Assembly (NCBI RefSeq): GCF_016864015.1
Contig: NZ_CP045067.1
Location: 1,337,001-1,401,000 of the forward strand
DNA: 64,000 bases
Reading direction: 5' to 3'
Source of the DNA: Lacinutrix sp. WUR7
GTDB taxonomy: Bacteria > Bacteroidota > Bacteroidia > Flavobacteriales > Flavobacteriaceae
Positions 54,935 through 63,180 of this stretch are shown piece by piece. The notes below the pieces were generated by a model, which saw nothing but the letters and a program-made list of their open reading frames with translations, searched no databases and had not been told where the DNA came from. The stretch's first letter is position 1. Each line of letters opens with the position of its first letter. The position numbers and the translations under genes are program-made.

Positions 54935-54960
54935 GGAAGGAATTTATTCTAATTATATTT
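54935..54960. repeat. Direct-repeat copy upstream of the ATPase gene
   Basis: GGAAGGAATTTATTCTAATT and ATATTT, matching 53859-53883 at 25 of 26 positions in the same orientation. The two copies bracket the ATPase gene. Confidence 0.6.
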
Positions 54961-55007
54961 TGTATTCCATCGAGTAAGCACTGAAAACAGTGACTGAAAA
55001 CTGTATA

Positions 55008-55919
55008 CTATTTAAGAGCATTCACAATTGTATTCACATTATACTCAAACATACCAATATAGGTTCCTTCTACGGTTCCGGCATTTCCTAATGCATCCGA
55101 ATATAAAGTACCACCAATAGTTACTTCATGATCTTTAGAGTTAACTGCCGCTTGTAAAGCTTCTATAGTACGTTTAGGTACAGAGCTTTCTACAAAAATA
55201 GCATTTACTTTATTATCGATTATAAATTTAGCAACATTTTGTACGTCTTGTACTCCAGCTTCGGTTGCGGTAGATATACCTTGAAGACCAACAACTTGAA
55301 AACCATAGTTTTTTCCGAAATAATTAAAGGCATCATGTGCGGTTACTAGAATTCTTTTTTCCTTTGGAAGTGTTTCTATCGTTGCTTTTACGTTTTGCTG
55401 AAGCATCTCTAATTTTTCTAAATATAGTTTCTCATTTTCCGCATAATTACTAGCGTTTTGTGGATCTTTTTCCGATAAAACCTGAGTTACTTTTTTTGCG
55501 AATTGTTGGAAGTATGCAATATTAAACCAAACATGCGGATCGTAATTGGATGCAAAATAATCGGAACCAATTAAAGTGCTTTTATCAATCACTTCCGCTA
55601 AAGCGATAGGTGTTTTTGTTTTACTACCCATTTTTTCAAAAACTTCGACTAGCTTTCCTTCCAAATGCAATCCGTTATAAAAAATAATATCGGCGTTAAC
55701 TAGTTTAGTAACATCGCCTTCACTGGCTTTGTATAAGTGTGGATCTACTCCCGAACCCATTAAACCTTGAATATTTACATGATCGCCACCTATATTTTTA
55801 ACCAAGTCTGTAATCATGGTTGTAGTGGTAACTATGTTTAGTTTTCCGTTTTCTTTAGCCTCTTTTTTACAAGCAATTAAAGTTGAGGTGATTGCTAAAA
55901 GGAAAATTATTTTTTTCAT
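55008..55919 (-). CDS. Metal-binding lipoprotein of the ABC importer (ZnuA/TroA family)
   Basis: 303 residues. The lipobox STLIACKK places the lipid Cys at 17. The cluster A-I fold shows TTTMITDLVKNIGGDHVNIQGLMGSGVDPHLYKASEGD, DPHVWFNIAYF (metal-binding His), VTAHDAFNYFGKNYGF (His) and IFVESSVPKRTIEAL. It captures Mn2+, Zn2+ or Fe2+ in the periplasm for the permeases. No His-rich loop typical of ZnuA is present, so Mn2+ or Fe2+ fits better. It follows the TonB receptor in the same direction. Confidence 0.92.
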   Translation of the reverse strand: MKKIIFLLAITSTLIACKKEAKENGKLNIVTTTTMITDLVKNIGGDHVNIQGLMGSGVDPHLYKASEGDVTKLVNADIIFYNGLHLEGKLVEVFEKMGSKTKTPIALAEVIDKSTLIGSDYFASNYDPHVWFNIAYFQQFAKKVTQVLSEKDPQNASNYAENEKLYLEKLEMLQQNVKATIETLPKEKRILVTAHDAFNYFGKNYGFQVVGLQGISTATEAGVQDVQNVAKFIIDNKVNAIFVESSVPKRTIEALQAAVNSKDHEVTIGGTLYSDALGNAGTVEGTYIGMFEYNVNTIVNALK

Positions 55920-55959
55920 ATATCTAAATATTTATTACGAAGGTACTAAAAATGCCTGA

Positions 55960-58212
55960 CTAATTTAATTTATATCTTACTCCAAAGAATAAACGAATAC
56001 CTTGATTTGGTCCATACACATAAGAAGGATCGAAGGTTAGCGCATACGGATTGTCTGCAGTTGCAATAACATCTCCATTTCCATCAAACTGTACGTTTTC
56101 ATCAAAAGGATCACCTGCTCTTGCAATTATAAACGGATTTCCTTGGTTAGGCGTCCAGTTTAATAGGTTTTTAACACCTCCATACATTTCAAGATTATGG
56201 ATGCCATCAAATGTTAATTGAATATTTTGAACGCTCCATGTTGGCGAATATTCTTGTCTTGGATCTAGCTCTCCAAGTAGCGGTAATCGCATGGGGCCAT
56301 AAATATTTCCAGTATAATCTATGGTAAGATTTGTAGGGTGATTTTTGTAGCTAAAAGACCAAACTCCAGAAAACTTTTCTGTTAGTATTTGTTCTGTAGT
56401 TTGGCTGTTTTCTGTTTGTGAAACATCTTGGTAGGTTGCGCCCAAAGAGGCTCTTATTCCACTTCCAAATACAGCATCCATATTAAAACTAAAACCTTTA
56501 GAAGTGGAGTATCCGTCTAGATTATTATATATGATTTGATTCGGATTGGTATCGTAATCGGGTATAATAGCATTAGTGAAATAGGTATACCAAACCGAGC
56601 TGTCAAAAGTAAAGTACATACCGTTTTTTAAGTACAGTTTTTTTAAATAATTAAGGTTTATGTTGTAAGATTCTTCAGGATTTAAGGCTTCTTCAATAAT
56701 AACATCTCTAGATCCCGTAAGTGCTGCGTGTTCTTCGGTAAATAGGTTTACCACTCTAAAACCTGTACCCGCATTTAATCGAATAATATCATTGTCTGTT
56801 GGTTTGTACTTATACGCGATTCTTGGCGTGAAAATACTACCATGTCTACTATCGTAGTCATAGCGCATTCCTAATAACAGACTTTGTTTTTTGCTGAACT
56901 TAATTTCATCTTGAACAAATACCGAAGGAATAGTAACTTGATCTGCATTTACGGTGGCTGTGGTGTTGTCATTATAATAATTATAGCGAAGTGCAGAACC
57001 AAATAATAAATCATGCTTATTCATTTTTTTATCCCAAATAAATTGTCCGAAACCAATACGTTGTTGTGCCAAATAAGGTGTGTCACCATATACAGAGTTT
57101 TGATCGTGATCGGAATAGGAGAATTGAAAATTTACTTTTTCTTTAATAGGCAGTTCGTAGTTTCCTAAGATTTCAAAACGCGAAGTGTAAATACTTTCTC
57201 CGTAAACCTCATTTCCTCCTCTATCTGCTTTGGTCCATTGTAGTTCTCCTCCCCAACGATCTTCGTAGAAATAGCGCCCGGCAAGAGATAATTTTTTATT
57301 ACTAGCTCTTTTAAAATCCCATTTCTGAAAAATAGAAATACGGTCTTGTAGTGTTAAGTCTGTAAAATTATCCTTGTTGTTGTCTATAATATTATCGTAT
57401 TTAAAATAATTGGCACCAAATAAAACGGTTGTTTTTTTACCAACATTTGCTTTAAACCCGGCGTCTACGTTTACTTCTCCCCAGCCGGTAACAAATGCAT
57501 CTGCAAAGAATCTTGGAGCATTTTCAGGAAGTTTGGTGATGATATTAATTAAACCTCCAACCGCTTCACTACCATATAATGAGGAAGCAGGTCCTTTTAC
57601 TATTTCAATTTGTTCTATTAAAGAATTAGGTATTCCTGACAAACCATAAACGGTAGACAAACCGCTAACAATTGGCATACCATCAATTAGAACAAGTATG
57701 TAAGGCCCTTCTAAACCGTTAATATGAATGTCGCCAGTATTGCATACATTACAGTTTAATTGTGGGCGAACACCGTTTACATTTTGAAGCGCTTCAAAAA
57801 TATTAGGTGTTGGATTTCTCTTTAAAAAAGTGGGAGAGTATACTTCTACAGGAATAGGGCTTTCTAACCTAGAAACCGCTTTTAAGGTTCCTGTAATGAT
57901 CACTTCCTCTAAATCTTCATTTTCATTTAAATTAAAGGTTGTAAAAACTGTTTTGTTTTTTATTGTAATTATTTTTTTCTGAAGGATATACCCTGTGAAA
58001 GAAGCTATTATACTATGTTTTCCAGGTTCTATGTTTTTAATAATAAAAATACCATTCTCATTTGTAGTCGTTCCTTTTGTCGTGTTCTCTATGTAAACAT
58101 TAGCGTAAGCAAGTGGTTCTCCATTAGATAATACTTTTCCTTCTATATTAAAGGTTGTTTGCGCTGTAGCGGAAGAAAATGTTAATACTATTAAGAATTT
58201 AATTAGTTTCAT
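55960..58212 (-). CDS. TonB-dependent outer-membrane receptor, likely metal transport
   Basis: 750 residues. A signal peptide (MKLIKFLIVLTFSSATA) is followed by a carboxypeptidase-like domain (FNIEGKVLSNGEPLAYANVYIENTTKGTTTNENGIF, ~20-105). The plug (~115-235, with ALQNVNGVRPQLNCNVCNTGDIHINGLEG and SSLYGSEAVGGLINIITKLPENAP) precedes a beta-barrel ending in FFGVRYKLN. The plug pair CNVC is notable as a possible metal or disulfide site. It heads the operon with the metal-binding lipoprotein and lies divergent to a DtxR-type repressor, so it likely imports a metal or metal chelate. Confidence 0.92.
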   Translation of the reverse strand: MKLIKFLIVLTFSSATAQTTFNIEGKVLSNGEPLAYANVYIENTTKGTTTNENGIFIIKNIEPGKHSIIASFTGYILQKKIITIKNKTVFTTFNLNENEDLEEVIITGTLKAVSRLESPIPVEVYSPTFLKRNPTPNIFEALQNVNGVRPQLNCNVCNTGDIHINGLEGPYILVLIDGMPIVSGLSTVYGLSGIPNSLIEQIEIVKGPASSLYGSEAVGGLINIITKLPENAPRFFADAFVTGWGEVNVDAGFKANVGKKTTVLFGANYFKYDNIIDNNKDNFTDLTLQDRISIFQKWDFKRASNKKLSLAGRYFYEDRWGGELQWTKADRGGNEVYGESIYTSRFEILGNYELPIKEKVNFQFSYSDHDQNSVYGDTPYLAQQRIGFGQFIWDKKMNKHDLLFGSALRYNYYNDNTTATVNADQVTIPSVFVQDEIKFSKKQSLLLGMRYDYDSRHGSIFTPRIAYKYKPTDNDIIRLNAGTGFRVVNLFTEEHAALTGSRDVIIEEALNPEESYNINLNYLKKLYLKNGMYFTFDSSVWYTYFTNAIIPDYDTNPNQIIYNNLDGYSTSKGFSFNMDAVFGSGIRASLGATYQDVSQTENSQTTEQILTEKFSGVWSFSYKNHPTNLTIDYTGNIYGPMRLPLLGELDPRQEYSPTWSVQNIQLTFDGIHNLEMYGGVKNLLNWTPNQGNPFIIARAGDPFDENVQFDGNGDVIATADNPYALTFDPSYVYGPNQGIRLFFGVRYKLN

Positions 58213-58241
58213 CTTATTTTATTTTTCATCAAATATAAAAT

Positions 58242-58265
58242 TATTTTTAGACTAGTCTAAAAATA
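58242..58265. promoter_or_regulatory. 24-bp palindrome, candidate DtxR/MntR operator
   Basis: A perfect 24-base inverted repeat with the core TTTAGACTAGTCTAAA lies between the divergent receptor and repressor genes. It is 30 bases from the receptor start and 47 from the repressor start. The core resembles DtxR/MntR-type boxes (TTAGnnTAnnCTAA style), and its position over the promoters fits autoregulation plus control of the importer. Confidence 0.7.
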
Positions 58266-58286
58266 TTTTAAGAAATATATCTTTTC

Positions 58287-58294
58287 TATATTTG
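58287..58294 (+). promoter_or_regulatory. -7 element of the repressor gene
   Basis: TATATTTG matches TAnnTTTG exactly, 18 bases before the ATG. The palindrome at 58242-58265 covers the -33 region. Confidence 0.65.
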
Positions 58295-58311
58295 TAAGAC
58301 ATAATTATACT

Positions 58312-58968
58312 ATGATCACATTAACGGAAGAAAATTACATTAAGGCTATTTATCATCTTGGGAACAATGGTGAAGAAACAGTAAATACAAATGCAATAGC
58401 AGAGGTTATGCAAACCAAAGCATCTTCGGTTACAGATATGATTAAAAAGCTGTCTGAAAAAAAATATGCGAATTATAAAAAATACCAAGGAGTTACGTTA
58501 ACTAAAGATGGTAGGTTTGTAGCCGTAAATATTATTAGGAAACATAGGCTTTGGGAGGTTTTTTTGGTTGAGAAATTAAACTTTTCTTGGGATGAGGTTC
58601 ATGAAGTTGCAGAGCACTTAGAGCATATAAAATCAGAAAAACTTATTAATCAATTAGATGCTTTTTTAGAGTTTCCAAAACACGATCCGCATGGAGATCC
58701 AATTCCGGATAAAGAAGGTAATTTTAAACATATTGAAAAAATTGTTTTAGCAAAAGCAGAAATAGGTGCTGTGTATAAATGTGTTGGAGTAGATGATACT
58801 TCTTCTAGTTTTTTAAAATATTTAGATAGTAATAATATTGGTTTAGGCACTATTATTAAAATCAAACATAAAGAGCCTTATGATAATTCTATAAAAATAG
58901 AATTAAAAGATTCTGAAATTGTTGTTTCTCAAAATGTAGCCAAAAATCTGTATTTAAAGAAAGTTTAG
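58312..58968 (+). CDS. Metal-dependent repressor of the DtxR/MntR family
   Basis: 218 residues. The N-terminal winged helix (LTEENYIKAIYHLG...NTNAIAEVMQTKASSVTDMIKKLSEKKYANYKKYQGVTLT, ~3-65) precedes a metal-binding dimerisation part (RKHRLWEVFLVEKLNFSWDEVHEVAEHLEHIKSEKL, with conserved His and Glu). A C-terminal SH3-like domain (~150-218) completes it. Such regulators bind DNA when loaded with Fe2+ or Mn2+. The divergent metal uptake genes and the intervening palindrome make it their likely controller. Confidence 0.93.
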   Translation: MITLTEENYIKAIYHLGNNGEETVNTNAIAEVMQTKASSVTDMIKKLSEKKYANYKKYQGVTLTKDGRFVAVNIIRKHRLWEVFLVEKLNFSWDEVHEVAEHLEHIKSEKLINQLDAFLEFPKHDPHGDPIPDKEGNFKHIEKIVLAKAEIGAVYKCVGVDDTSSSFLKYLDSNNIGLGTIIKIKHKEPYDNSIKIELKDSEIVVSQNVAKNLYLKKV

Positions 58969-59056
58969 TAGTGTAAGCAATCTTTTTGTAATTTATAATT
59001 TGGCATGATTTAGGATTGGATTTAATGTCTAAAGACCGCTTTATTAATTTAAAAGA

Positions 59057-59073
59057 TTACCGCTTTCGCGGAA
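59057..59073 (+). repeat. CGCTTTCGCGGAA element before the gene at 59081
   Basis: TTACCGCTTTCGCGGAAA, 7 bases before the ATG; same core and placement as at 23927 and 38541. Confidence 0.6.
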
Positions 59074-59080
59074 ACTAAAG

Positions 59081-59506
59081 ATGAAATATACAATATTTAT
59101 CCTCACATTTTTAGTAGCAAGTATTGGTTTTGCGCAAGATTCTACAGATGTAACCAAAGTAACACCGCCCAAAATTGTAACAAAACTTCATTTTGGTGCA
59201 AGTGTACAGTTCGAAGATATCCGATTAAAATTTGTGGAAGTAGTACAAGATTCTCGCTGCCCAAAAGCGGTGCAATGTATTTGGGCTGGAGAAGTAATTG
59301 TTTTAGTAGACGTTTTTAAAAACGGAAATAAAGTAGAACAAAAAAAGTTAACGATTAATCCCACTTTTTCTTTGCAGGAGCAACTTGGTAATTTGTTTTC
59401 TTCGGAAGCATTAAGTATTTCAGGAATTAGCGTGATGCCTTATCCTGTTGCTAATAATAAAATTCCAATGGAAGATTATTACATTCAGTTAGATGTGAGG
59501 AAGTAG
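59081..59506 (+). CDS. Exported protein with DSRCP...CxWAG motif
   Basis: 141 residues. The signal peptide MKYTIFILTFLVASIGFAQ gives a mature beta-rich protein. The segment QDSRCPKAVQCIWAGEVIVLVDV (~66-88) is a recurring motif in small bacterial exported proteins of unknown role; its two Cys may form a disulfide. It is independent of its neighbours, with no operon partner and a CGCTTTCGCGG element next to its start. Confidence 0.75.
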   Translation: MKYTIFILTFLVASIGFAQDSTDVTKVTPPKIVTKLHFGASVQFEDIRLKFVEVVQDSRCPKAVQCIWAGEVIVLVDVFKNGNKVEQKKLTINPTFSLQEQLGNLFSSEALSISGISVMPYPVANNKIPMEDYYIQLDVRK

Positions 59507-59807
59507 AAGATTGCATTATTAAGATGCAGTCGTTTGAGACAGTAAATCTCAAATAAAGTTATAATAAATGCTGTTTACAAAGATTTTAAAGGTTTTTATA
59601 ATTTGTAAGATTTTTGTGTTGGAGTAATCGCGTTAAGGATGGAACGGCATGTTTGAAATCCTTTTTTGCAAAAAAAGATTGAGTAGTGACAGCCTGACTT
59701 TTGCGATCCTACAAGGTTTTTAAAACCTAGAAGGTATGTGTAAAAGTAACGCCCAAATAGAATAAAATTAGTTTAAAATTTATCAAATCCCTTTTTTCAA
59801 AGGGATT
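59507..59807. other. Gap with long dispersed repeat and a RAYT-type REP
   Basis: No gene supported in 301 bases. 59624-59757 is a copy of the GCGTTA-bounded repeat also seen at 49870-49993 in the opposite direction. Inside it (59706-59736) lies a REP whose core CCTACAAGGTTTTTAAAACC equals that beside the RAYT at 31924. Confidence 0.6.
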
Positions 59808-59939
59808 TTAATGACAACCGCAGTCATCTGTTCCACAGGCCTTTTTAGCTTTCTTTTTATAGAAATACTTTTTTACAATAAAAGCTACTGCTAGTAAAAC
59901 GGTAGAAAAAACGAGTATGTCTTGAATGATTGTATTCAT
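59808..59939 (-). CDS. FeoB-associated Cys-rich membrane protein
   Basis: 43 residues from ATG at 59939: MNTIIQDILVFSTVLLAVAF, then a basic stretch (KKYFYKKKAKK) and the ending ACGTDDCGCH. One membrane helix plus a C-terminal Cys cluster is the pattern of the small FeoB-associated family, often found directly after feoB. It lies 54 bases downstream of feoB on the same strand. It probably assists ferrous iron uptake; the role of the cysteines is unknown. Confidence 0.85.
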   Translation of the reverse strand: MNTIIQDILVFSTVLLAVAFIVKKYFYKKKAKKACGTDDCGCH

Positions 59940-59993
59940 AATTAATTGGTCGTTTATTGTGCTATAAATTTACAAAATTTCTATGTAATTAGG

Positions 59994-62093
59994 TCACTTT
60001 AAAAACTGATAGGCTATTAATGCTGCGATATAAGCAATAGCAGTCATGATTATTAATTGTAAGGTTGGCCATTTCCATGAATTGGTTTCTCTTTTAACAA
60101 TCGCTAATGTACTCATACATTGCATGGCAAAGGCATAGAAAAGTAATAGTGAAATACCAGAAGCCAATGTAAATAATGGTCCGCCAGTAATTGGGTTTAT
60201 TTCTTTAGCCATTTTGTTTTTAATGGTCTCTTCTTCGTCATTACCAACACTGTAAATAGTTGCAAGTGTACCAACAAATACTTCACGAGCAGCAAACGAA
60301 CTAACAATGGCAATACCAATTTTCCAGTCGTAACCTAAAGGTCTTATAGCAGGTTCGATAGCTCTTCCTGTGATACCAATATAAGAATGTTCTAATTTTT
60401 GTGAAGCTACTTTTTGATTGATTTCATCTTCCGATAGGTTTTGAGAAGCGTATTCTGTTTTAATAATTTCTTCCGCATTATTAAAGTTTTCTCCTGGTCC
60501 GTATGATGCTAAAAACCAAAGTACAATAGAGATTGCTAGAATTATTTTACCTGCTCCAAATACAAAAGATTTTGTTTTTTCTAAAACCGTTAAGGCAACA
60601 TTTTTTATAAGTGGTAATTTGTAGTTTGGCATTTCTACAACAAAGAAGGTTTTATTCTTTATTTTTAGTACTTTATTTAGGATGTATGCTGAGGTAATAG
60701 CAGTTCCAAACCCTATTAGGTATAATAGCATTAGTGTTAGTGCTTGGTAGCTTAAACCTAATATTCGCCCTTCTGGAATTACCAAAGCAATGATAATTAA
60801 ATATACCGGTAACCTTGCGGCACAAGTAGTAAAAGGTGTTACTAAAATAGTGATTAATCGTTCTTTCCAGCTTTCAATATTTCTAGTTGCCATAATTGCA
60901 GGAATAGCACAAGCAGTACCCGAAATTAGGGGCACAACACTTTTTCCGCTTAAACCAAAACGACGCATGATTCTGTCCATTAAAAATACCACACGACTCA
61001 TATAACCACTTTCTTCTAAGACGGCAATAAACAGAAATAAGAATGCAATTTGTGGAATAAAAATAACAATTCCACCAAGTCCAGGAATAATACCTTCTGC
61101 AATTAAATTGGTGAAAGCACCTGCTGGTAATACGTTTTTGGTCCACTCGCTTAAAGAAGCAAATGTAGTATCTATAAAATCCATTGGTATGCTAGACCAA
61201 TCGTAAATTGCTTGAAAAATAGTTAATAAAATGACTGCAAAAATAACGTAACCCCAAACTTTATGGGTTAGTACTCTATCTAATTTTGCACGTAAACCTT
61301 TCGCTTGGCTTGCATCTATGGTTTGCCCTTTTTTAAGCGTATTATTTATAAACTGGTAACGTTTTATGGTTTCCTTTTGCTGTAGTCTTTTTAGGTCGCC
61401 TTTAGATTTTGTTTTAAAACTAGCAATAGCTTCAATTTCTTGTCTGCTTGTTTTACCAAAATTTACATCTTGTGTAATTACTAGCCATAGTTTGTATAAA
61501 AGTTGATTTGGAAATGCTTGACGTAACCTGTCAAAATATTCTTTATCAATTTCTGAAGCATGCAAACAAGGCGTAATAGATAATTCTTTATAATTAGCAA
61601 TGAGTTGTTTTAGCTTGTCAATACCTTCGTTTTTACGCGTGCTTATTAAAGCGATTTTGGTTTTTAGTTGTTCTTCTAAATAATCAATATCTAACGAAAT
61701 ACCTTTGTATCGCATTCTGTCCGACATATTAATTACCAGAATACAAGGGATTTCTAAATCTTTAATCTGAGTAAAAAGAAGTAAGTTTCTTTTTAAGTTT
61801 TCTACGTCACTTACTACTATGGCAACGTCTGGATAGTCTTTATCCGTTTTATTTAAAAGTAATTCTATAACTACATTTTCATCTAAAGACGAAGCATTTA
61901 AACTATAAGTTCCTGGTAAATCGATAATGTGTGCTTTCACACCACGAGGTAGTTTGCAGATACCTTCTTTTTTCTCGACTGTAATTCCTGGATAGTTCCC
62001 CACTTTTTGGTGTAAACCAGTAAGTGCGTTAAATACAGAAGTTTTCCCTGTATTTGGGTTTCCAATAAGTGCAACATTTATTTGTTTACTCAT
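59994..62093 (-). CDS. feoB: Ferrous iron transporter FeoB
   Basis: 699 residues. The cytoplasmic G domain has GNPNTGKTS (G1), DLPGTYSL (G3) and NMSDR (G4). The membrane part has about eight helices and two Gate motifs, including SGTACAIPAIMATRNI and FAAREVFVGTLATIYSVG. It moves Fe2+ across the inner membrane, driven or gated by GTP hydrolysis. It overlaps feoA by 8 bases and is followed by the Cys-rich partner, forming a feoA-feoB-small protein operon. Confidence 0.96.
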   Translation of the reverse strand: MSKQINVALIGNPNTGKTSVFNALTGLHQKVGNYPGITVEKKEGICKLPRGVKAHIIDLPGTYSLNASSLDENVVIELLLNKTDKDYPDVAIVVSDVENLKRNLLLFTQIKDLEIPCILVINMSDRMRYKGISLDIDYLEEQLKTKIALISTRKNEGIDKLKQLIANYKELSITPCLHASEIDKEYFDRLRQAFPNQLLYKLWLVITQDVNFGKTSRQEIEAIASFKTKSKGDLKRLQQKETIKRYQFINNTLKKGQTIDASQAKGLRAKLDRVLTHKVWGYVIFAVILLTIFQAIYDWSSIPMDFIDTTFASLSEWTKNVLPAGAFTNLIAEGIIPGLGGIVIFIPQIAFLFLFIAVLEESGYMSRVVFLMDRIMRRFGLSGKSVVPLISGTACAIPAIMATRNIESWKERLITILVTPFTTCAARLPVYLIIIALVIPEGRILGLSYQALTLMLLYLIGFGTAITSAYILNKVLKIKNKTFFVVEMPNYKLPLIKNVALTVLEKTKSFVFGAGKIILAISIVLWFLASYGPGENFNNAEEIIKTEYASQNLSEDEINQKVASQKLEHSYIGITGRAIEPAIRPLGYDWKIGIAIVSSFAAREVFVGTLATIYSVGNDEEETIKNKMAKEINPITGGPLFTLASGISLLLFYAFAMQCMSTLAIVKRETNSWKWPTLQLIIMTAIAYIAALIAYQFLK

Positions 62094-62322
62094 GGATTAT
62101 TTTTTCTATTAATATATGACTTGCCGTTTCTTTTCTAATTGCTAAATGCGTTCCATTAATGTTTAAGTACATTGGATCTTGAAAAGGAGCAACCTGTAAA
62201 AGTTCAACAGTATTCCCAGGAAGACAACCCATTTCTAAGAGTTTCAATGGAATATGTGCAGAAGAAACATCTGTAATAATGCCTTGTTCTCCACGTTTAA
62301 GATGTGCTATAGTTACTTGCAA
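62086..62322 (-). CDS. feoA: FeoA family protein
   Basis: 78 residues. The SH3-like FeoA domain is complete: TIAHLKRGEQGIITDV, PLKLLEMGCLPGNTVELLQVAPFQDPMYLNINGTHLAIRKE. It helps FeoB in Fe2+ uptake in the cytoplasm, in contact with the inner membrane. The stop overlaps the feoB start (ATGA), so the two are translated together. No DtxR or Fur box was recognised in the 70 bases upstream. Confidence 0.95.
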   Translation of the reverse strand: MQVTIAHLKRGEQGIITDVSSAHIPLKLLEMGCLPGNTVELLQVAPFQDPMYLNINGTHLAIRKETASHILIEKIIHE

Positions 62323-62395
62323 GCTTATTTAGATTGATTTTAAAGAAGCAAATGTAATATAAAAGTAGTAGCTAAAAAAATTGTTACTGAATAAA

Positions 62396-63067
62396 CTATT
62401 TATATTCTTTTTTTAGGATTTTAATATCTTGAATAAGTTGTTCTATTTCTTCAAGGTTAGTACCATCATAAAAACCTCTAATTTGTCGCTTTTTATCTAC
62501 AAGTATAAAGTTTTCTGTATGTATCATATCATACGCATCCCCATTTCCGAAGGTTTTTACCGCCAAGTAACTTTTTCTAGCAAGGGCATAGATTTGTTTT
62601 TTGTCTCCAGTTACTAAATTCCATTTTGCATCATTTACTCCTTTTTTTAATGCATAACGTTTTAATTGTGCTACACTATCTATTTTAGGAGTTACAGAAT
62701 GCGATAGTAGCATCACATCATCATCATTTAAAATTTCTTTTTGAATTTGATTCATGTTATCTGTCATTACAGGACAAATAGTTTGACAGGTTGTAAAAAA
62801 GAAATCAGCTACATATATTTTATCTTTATAATCTTCTTGCGTAATTGTTTTTCCATTTTGATTAGTAAGGCTAAAGTCTGCTATTTTATGATATTTTTTC
62901 ACGTATTGCATCGTACTATCTACTAGTTCTGGATTCACTAAAGCGGGTTGGTAAATAGGAAGTACTTTCTCTACTTTTAAAATATTATAGAAAATAGTAA
63001 TTATAATGATGGATAGTATTGCTAAAACAATAGCAAAATATTTGTAGTCCTTAAAAAACGAAAGCAT
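62396..63067 (-). CDS. SCO1/SenC family protein (copper chaperone for cytochrome oxidase)
   Basis: 223 residues from ATG at 63067 (MLSFFKDYKYF); a TTG at 63088 would add seven. One N-terminal membrane helix anchors a thioredoxin-like domain. It carries the copper-binding FFTTCQTICPVMT (CxxxC) and the conserved His in DMIHTENFILVDKKRQIRGFYDG. It delivers Cu to the CuA site of cytochrome oxidase or acts as thiol reductase. It is downstream in orientation from nothing else and close to feoA, but probably separately expressed. Confidence 0.92.
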   Translation of the reverse strand: MLSFFKDYKYFAIVLAILSIIIITIFYNILKVEKVLPIYQPALVNPELVDSTMQYVKKYHKIADFSLTNQNGKTITQEDYKDKIYVADFFFTTCQTICPVMTDNMNQIQKEILNDDDVMLLSHSVTPKIDSVAQLKRYALKKGVNDAKWNLVTGDKKQIYALARKSYLAVKTFGNGDAYDMIHTENFILVDKKRQIRGFYDGTNLEEIEQLIQDIKILKKEYK

Positions 63068-63180
63068 AAGAAGTATTTTGTGGTACAAAATTACAAATTA
63101 TTTTATGGGGTACAGGTAATAATGGTTACATAAGTTAAAACTAAATATTGTAACTTTAAATTCTTAAAAAAGCTATTGAA

